Shown here one piece after another: positions 58,801 to 64,000 of a DNA stretch of 64,000 nucleotides (positions are counted from its first letter, which is position 1; every line of letters begins with the position of its first letter). The position numbers and the translations under genes are program-made. This stretch comes from Acanthaster planci (Eukaryota; Echinodermata; Asteroidea; Valvatida; Acanthasteridae). The stretch is taken from assembly GCF_001949145.1 (NCBI RefSeq), contig NW_019091401.1, forward strand, positions 1,062,139 to 1,126,138, in the 5' to 3' direction. A model generated the notes under the pieces. The model was not told the origin of the DNA. It saw only the letters and a program-made list of their open reading frames with translations, and ran no database searches.

Positions 58801-61800
58801 CTAAGAAAACAACTTGTTTTTTTCCTCGTAAATTAGAACTTTTCTAGATGACCCATTGCAATCATCTACATGATTGCAATGGGTCATCTACATGGACATC
58901 TACATGTAGGCTTGTTTGCACCATGCATAGGCATGAACTTTTCTAGATATGTAGTTGTTTTCTGACGGCTAATACATGAAGGTCACTGTAGGGAATACAT
59001 GTAATTAGTGGTGTTCTTATATGGAACTCTTCCCTGTTCACTCCTGGCTTCATACATACAGGGTAACTCGAATTTCACCATGGCCACTGTGGCCATGGCA
59101 GTCCGTGCCCTTACAATTGGCCGCGGTGCCCTGAAAATTTCCACTTTGTCCAAGTCCAAAGCTAGCCGTGTGCCTCATTCTTCCTGGCAGTCGTGCCCCT
59201 TACAAAAATACCCCGATTTCCCATAGGTTTTCGACTTTACATTCATGTGAATGTATTTCGTCTTGCAGACTACCAGTACATGATCGTCTTCAAGCCACAT
59301 TGGTGCACACGCGTGGCCAGGCCAGCTGGGTTGGCAGACCCAGCCCAACACGCCGCAGTGCCGTACCGCGCGTTGAGGCTTGCCTGCACTGCGATTGACT
59401 TCGATTTACAATATATAACATGTATCCTACATGTATTTCTTTCTGCAGCCCAATGTTCGGTGGATGATTATTCATTGCAGGCACATACAGGTGTGTGGGA
59501 CTAGCCAGTCTAGCCCGGCATTATGCCTGGCCTAATGTGCAGCAAACCGGTTGGCACACACGGTACATACACAGGCTTAGGCTGTGTCTGAAACGGGCCT
59601 CCACAGCTCCGGCTAGGTCTTTTGTCCCCCAGTTTTGGATTGCATTGCATGCATGCAGCAGATTCAGTTACATGGGCGTGACTGATAATTCCGTGACGTA
59701 ATGGGTTGGTCAGTTTTACAGGGTAAGGGGGTGTGGTTGGTAAGCTCACCCTGTGCAGTCGAAAAAGATGCCTCAAATTAAAACCAAACATATTTTCTTG
59801 TTTAATCTGTGGTTTAATGCACTGGAATTCTTTTTTATGAATTATTTTTCAGTAAAATAAGACATCCTTTGTCAGAAAATGTGCTTGCTCCTGTAATATG
59901 ATGTTTTGTCATGGGCTATAGAATATTTAAATATGATAGCTCAAGCACATAAAACACCGGTTTTGTTTTTCCAGTTTCTAAACTCGTTTTTCAGAATATT
60001 TTATACCTTGGCCTCACTGCCTTTCCTTTGTAGAAATTTTGGCCTTGTTGCCCCTGTTATTGGCCACAGTGCCCCTTGAAGTGTCCCTTTTCTTGAGGCC
60101 AAAATGGCAGTACCCCCAAAATGTCGAAATTCAAGACCTGTTCATACATGTACGTGTCATACAAGGCCTACTCGCTTTTGATACATTGTCATGTCAATAG
60201 TCCACGCTGAAAACCAAGCTGGCATCTGGAAATTGGGCAGATGTTGGGCTGAGCGGGGCATTTCCAGAAAGCGGAGGACGCTGCCACGCCATGCCGCCAC
60301 GCTACCGGCCCTTTTTAAAGTTTTCAACAAAGAGGTGTGCACTGTAGAAGAAAGTCAAGTGAACGTTGAAGTGCGCCTCGTAATACTCTGATGTACTAGT
60401 GCTTCAGCACGCAGCACATGTGATGAAGTAGGTTGTTGGACATCGCCAGTAAAGTGATGTGGCCTATATGCCGGTGCGGCTGATACGCTGACTTTAAATC
60501 TTAATTTGCCGAGTTTTACGTGGTGGAGCTTATACTCTGTATGGGTCATAGTCCGAAATAGACAGTATGGGCAAATTGAATCCCACATGACCTGCTGGTA
60601 GACTTTGAAAGACCTTGAAGGAATAGGCCTTAAGAGCAGCACAGAATGACATGAAGAACTTTCTTCCTTTGCATTTAGTGGTCGAGGAACATTTCGTGGG
60701 GGTAGAGGCAGCAACGCTTGGCAGTCGGGCAGAGGGAGAGGGGGTGGTCGTGTCCAGAAACCTGTGGGGGGCGGCAACTTCCGAGCATCCATGCCCAACA
60801 GGGCTCAGGTAGTCCAGTCGCTGACCAGGCAGAAGGTGTTCCGGCCCAGCCAGGCCATTGCGGTGACCGTGCCCGATGCCCGGGACAAGCTGATCCACAA
60901 GGCCAGGCTGACAGACGCGCGGGAGAAGCTGAACAAGAAGGCACAGCTGGTAGATGTGCGAGTGAAACTGAACGCCAGACGGCAAAAGGGCCAACAGCAA
61001 CAGCAGCAACCGCAGCAGCAGCTGACAGGGACTGATGGTACACCTGGATCCCAGCTACTAAACCCTGGAAAGGTACGACACATACTGTATGTTTGAAAAG
61101 AAGGGAGAAGTCCTAAACAGGATTGTAGTTGAGTCCATCAGAAGTCCCCTCATAAGTCCGGTCACAAGACTAGTCATAAGTAAAGGGTGAAGGATGACAA
61201 AGAAATGCACTTGTTGCACTTCATGTGGACAGCCTGTGACTTGGCTTAATCCTAAAAAAGCCAGGGAGGGGGCAAAATCGACCGCCCTCCCCAACATTTT
61301 GCCTGATATTGCCGCCGTGACAATCAGGCATACTGTTCTTGCGCAGTGCATATTTCTGCGAGACAGGTCTGCCAAAAATGCATGTTTTTCCACTGCGGTG
61401 CTCAGTGCATGCGGGCTGACACGCATGTAGCCTTGAACTTCAAATGACCATAACGCAAAACTACATGCCTGATTGACTTCAAACCACACATTTGATAAGG
61501 ATAATGATAAGGAGTGTGTTTACATGCATTCCAAGTTTCAAAATAATCGAGCGTGGCATAGCAGAGTTCTTATGGGGGTGGCGGAATCTGTTGTCCCCTC
61601 CCCCCATGACTTGTGGTGGACTACTGGACCTGCAGGGACTTGTTAATGGACTCCACTACAACACTGGGGGTTTCAATGTTATATACTCATCACAGTCATT
61701 GACTGGAATGAGCAATGCTGTGCTGTGTACTGACAGTATCCCATTCACTCCACTCACTGGGAATACACTAGTTTCACTTCCAGGAAGTGTTGGTTGTGAA

Positions 61801-63578
61801 TTAGCCTGGTCGGTATTCTAACTATGCCCAAATGGAGGCGTATCAGAGGTCATTCAGGATCAGTCATATGTGTAGACTTATATTGGTCTGCCATACCAGC
61901 CCATTCACTGTGTCACTTCTAGGATATTGACCCATTTTTCATAAAGCCCAATCAAAGTGTCTAACTTTTCGAATGGGAAGTAATTACTGAAAGATGTTAC
62001 TAATTCATTTCTTACCACAGCCTTCTTTTTTTTTTCATTTTCAAATGTCTCTTTGTATAACTTTCCCCAATTTTTGTCTTCCGTAGAGAAAGCTGACAGA
62101 AATCACCATCAACAATCCCTCAGCAGCCAAGCAGCGTCAGATGACGGGGCCCACACAATTCACCATCAGCAACCCACAGACTAAGACACCCAAGGCCAAG
62201 GTGGGAGCTGACAGTGGGGGGGTGTCAATCAGCACGGACGGACTACAGGTCACCACTGTCAACAAATCGGCACAGAAGGTAAAGTGGTTGCTTGAATATT
62301 GTGTGTTGATCTGAAGAGCTTGGCCTCGGTTCTCTTCTTGCAAGCATGTAGGCAGTACACAAAGGCTAATTTTGACAAAGCTGTGATAACACTAGTTATC
62401 ATCTGTCAACACCACTTGCAAAACTTCATGCTGCTTTTGTAGCATTTTCCGCCAGAAACAACTTTCCTCTGGACATTCAATGAGAAATACTTTGCAAACA
62501 AGTCATATTGAAGTATATTTGCAGTTCTTTTTGCCCCAGCACTACTCAAGTGGTTGCATTTGGACTTGACAAAAAACATCTGATCTTGGTAAAAAAAAAT
62601 CGGATTGGATCTGACATCGGCCAATGTTTCAATCAAAACATTGCACATCGGATTGGCAGTTAAAACCAACATCAGTTGATCCCTATTACTGATGCTTGCT
62701 ATCAAAATATTTGTGGCTGCTATCAACTTTCACCTGGACACTAATCACGAACCATGGTTAACTATGGTCCTTGATCGAACTTGCCTGTGGACATTTCTTG
62801 CAATACAGAGAAGAAACGATTGATGAAAACTGCTAGTCAAAATACATTTACAAATCTTTGTCCCCGACAAACAGACAACAGAAATACAGCTGGCAAATAG
62901 ACTTTGTTGACTACTTCCCACAGTGCACTGCAAAAAAGGGCCCTTCCGTGATGTCCTCTTAGTGGAGCGCTGAATTATGAATTGTCTGTATTGCCAGATT
63001 ACTCTGTGCACATAAATTGCAACAAAATTTTCTTTAAATGCATGCTCAATGGTTTTTAAGAACATAATTTTTTCTTACATTTTTCAGTATTATCTCCTTA
63101 TAAAAACCTCTTCTAAAAACCTTTTTGTAAGTCAGGCGTCGTAGCAAATATCACTTGGCAACATACTGTCAGCATACTAAAAAGTGACAATGCCATGATG
63201 CTTTAAGGAATGTCTCATTAACTGTGAATAAATGACCACTAGGGTCAGCATTTGTTAAGTCCATTTTCCCAGCACAAGTGTGAGATTGGAAATACATGTA
63301 TCATCAGCAAGTGGTTGAAGATGCTCTCTCAGACATACCTGTTTAAAACAATGAGATGTCGGTGTCCATACAAGAATTGCATACATGGTGCTCTTTACCT
63401 TTGTTTATTGCAGAGACAGGCCAAACAGCAGACGTTACAACTGCAGCGCACCGTACCAGTGGAGGATAGTTTGGAGGATGATCTCATCTTCCAGCCTGTG
63501 TCAGCGAAGTTCAAGAAGATTGCAGCCCAGGCACCTCCTCTACGTGTACCACAACCGAACATTAAGACAACCATCCAG
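55885..63578 (+). CDS. POLDIP3: POLDIP3/SKAR-like mRNA export and translation factor (5' part; runs past the window)
   Basis: A nuclear RNA-binding protein that joins TREX through UAP56 and, in mammals, recruits S6K1 to spliced mRNA. Exons: 55885-55952, 60679-61072, 62087-62278, 63414-63578. Phases match and give 273 residues so far. Residues 2-12 (ADKSLDEIIQE) form a UAP56-binding motif as in ALYREF, UIF and POLDIP3. Residues 17-48 are RGG-rich (GRGRGRGTFRGGRGS). Residues 88-122 hold three DAR-KL repeats (PDARDKL, TDAREKL, VDVRVKL), the POLDIP3 hallmark. A Q-rich stretch follows at 128-137. The last visible exon ends NIKTTIQV, like the human TKTIQV region, before a donor at 63579. The RRM domain of the family should follow to the right. 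The start ATG is in context aacATGG, and this is the first ATG of the exon. Confidence 0.88.
56317..56325. repeat. Left 9-bp target-site duplication (CCCCTATAC)
   Basis: It is identical to 57335-57343 and immediately precedes the fold-back element. Confidence 0.8.
56326..57334. mobile_element. TU-like fold-back transposon, non-autonomous
   Basis: The left arm (56336-56500) is about ten 16-17-bp tandem units of caactcggacccatgc. The right arm (about 57149-57330) is the same repeat in inverted orientation (gggtccgagttggcatg). A perfect 9-bp direct repeat CCCCTATAC flanks the element, as expected for a target-site duplication. The core holds a nested hairpin (56534-56636) and AT-rich filler without a transposase. 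Long terminal inverted repeats built from short tandem repeats are the hallmark of Drosophila FB and sea urchin TU fold-back elements. Confidence 0.82.
56534..56636. repeat. Nested hairpin inside the fold-back element
   Basis: The outer arms 56534-56564 and 56605-56636 are near-perfect reverse complements of about 31 bp. Inside them lies a perfect 10-bp palindrome acaactcgac/gtcgagttgt around 56576. Confidence 0.8.
57335..57343. repeat. Right 9-bp target-site duplication (CCCCTATAC)
   Basis: An exact copy of 56317-56325 immediately after the right end of the fold-back element. Confidence 0.8.
58846..58889. repeat. Perfect 19-bp hairpin with 6-nt loop
   Basis: agatgacccattgcaatca (58846-58864) pairs perfectly with tgattgcaatgggtcatct (58871-58889) around the loop tctaca. 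It lies in POLDIP3 intron 1 on the sense strand of the transcript. The stem is shorter than a typical animal pre-miRNA, so a palindromic repeat is the simpler reading. Confidence 0.85.
59579..59650. repeat. Relative of the 27072-27190 inverted-repeat element (one side)
   Basis: aggctgtgtctgaaacgggcctcca and agctccggctaggtct resemble the left half of the 27072 element in order and spacing. A matching right end was not found. Confidence 0.4.
61235..61460. repeat. Interspersed repeat, copy 2 (first copy at 45620-45905)
   Basis: It lies in POLDIP3 intron 2. Its blocks correspond in order to those of the copy in UTP6 intron 9, ending in gaacttcaaatgaccataacg. It is non-coding. Confidence 0.5.
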
Positions 63579-64000
63579 GTTTGAAACCTTACCACATTAC
63601 TTCCATACGTCTTGTTTTTGTGTTTGTTTTGTTGGCTGCTTTGGCCACCAGCTGAAACAGCTTTTGTTTTCTTGATTTCTTTTTCTTTTTGTGATGTATT
63701 TTTTCATCTTTTTCCACTGTCAACCTTGTAGTATAACAGGTGTTCTTCTCTGCATCCCACGTTGGGCCTTTTGTCAAACCATGTCATCAGAAGTTGTGTG
63801 ACAGACGGACAATAAAAATATTTGCAAGCTATTATCTCTGTGACTGGAGATCTGTCTGCAATAAAAGTCAGCATAGACTCAAACGGTGATGTGTTATGGG
63901 GGGGGGAACTTTTGCAAAATCATGTTGAGTCATTCACCTTAACCCTCCTATGCTGAATTCACTCTTTGGGTCATTTGGTAAACTCTTTAAAGAAGAGCAG

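Larger units (their letters stand above)
55953..60678 (+). other. POLDIP3 intron 1 (4.7 kb)
   Basis: It contains the 1,009-bp fold-back element (56326-57334), a perfect 19-bp hairpin (58846-58889) and diverged short elements near 59579-59650. A GC-rich segment at 59270-59400 stays open but resembles no known protein. Confidence 0.65.

Noticed and set aside
59193-59504. 103-codon GC-rich open frame in POLDIP3 intron 1
   Set aside because: No known protein resemblance, no matching phase to POLDIP3 exons, and overlapping open frames in other phases.

Overview
This is intron-rich metazoan nuclear DNA. All four genes are split into short phase-consistent exons, and introns and spacers are full of short interspersed and fold-back repeats. 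Vertebrate-like TMC, MRPL27, UTP6 and POLDIP3 proteins, many TACATGTA-type words, and a fold-back element resembling the sea urchin TU type point to an invertebrate deuterostome, most plausibly an echinoderm. The species cannot be fixed from the sequence. Two N runs (16701-17456, 33485-34112) and two single Ns (40147, 42157) show a draft assembly.

Layout: (1) 1150-23872, + strand: a complete TMC channel-family gene of the TMC5/TMC7 type, 17 coding exons, 796 residues, all junctions in frame. (2) 23873-28740: its probable 3'UTR and a repeat-bearing spacer. (3) 28741-34949, - strand: mitochondrial ribosomal protein L27, four coding exons, 158 residues. (4) 34950-35277: a 328-bp head-to-head spacer, probably a shared promoter. 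(5) 35278-53520, + strand: UTP6, 19 unique coding exons, 589 residues. Exons 3-5 occur twice in near-identical 2-kb blocks bounded by single Ns. (6) 55885 to beyond 63578, + strand: the 5' part of POLDIP3. It encodes a UAP56-binding motif, an RGG region and DAR-KL repeats; the RRM expected in this family lies beyond the right edge.

Three genes serve ribosome production or mRNA export (mitoribosome L27, 18S rRNA processing UTP6, mRNA export/translation POLDIP3), and the TMC is a membrane protein. Nothing here requires them to act together apart from the shared MRPL27/UTP6 promoter region.

The most striking non-genic content is repeat architecture. A 1,009-bp fold-back element with tandem-repeat arms and a perfect 9-bp target duplication lies in POLDIP3 intron 1, and one end of a relative is visible at the edge of the 33.5-34.1 kb gap. 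A second fold-back-like element (5569-6049) sits just downstream of a 22-bp minisatellite flanked by 39-bp inverted repeats. There is also a 650-bp palindrome of tRNA-derived SINEs, a MITE family, a 30-bp minisatellite starting at a splice donor, and perfect short hairpins. No bacterial operons, CRISPR arrays or convincing free-standing RNA genes were seen.
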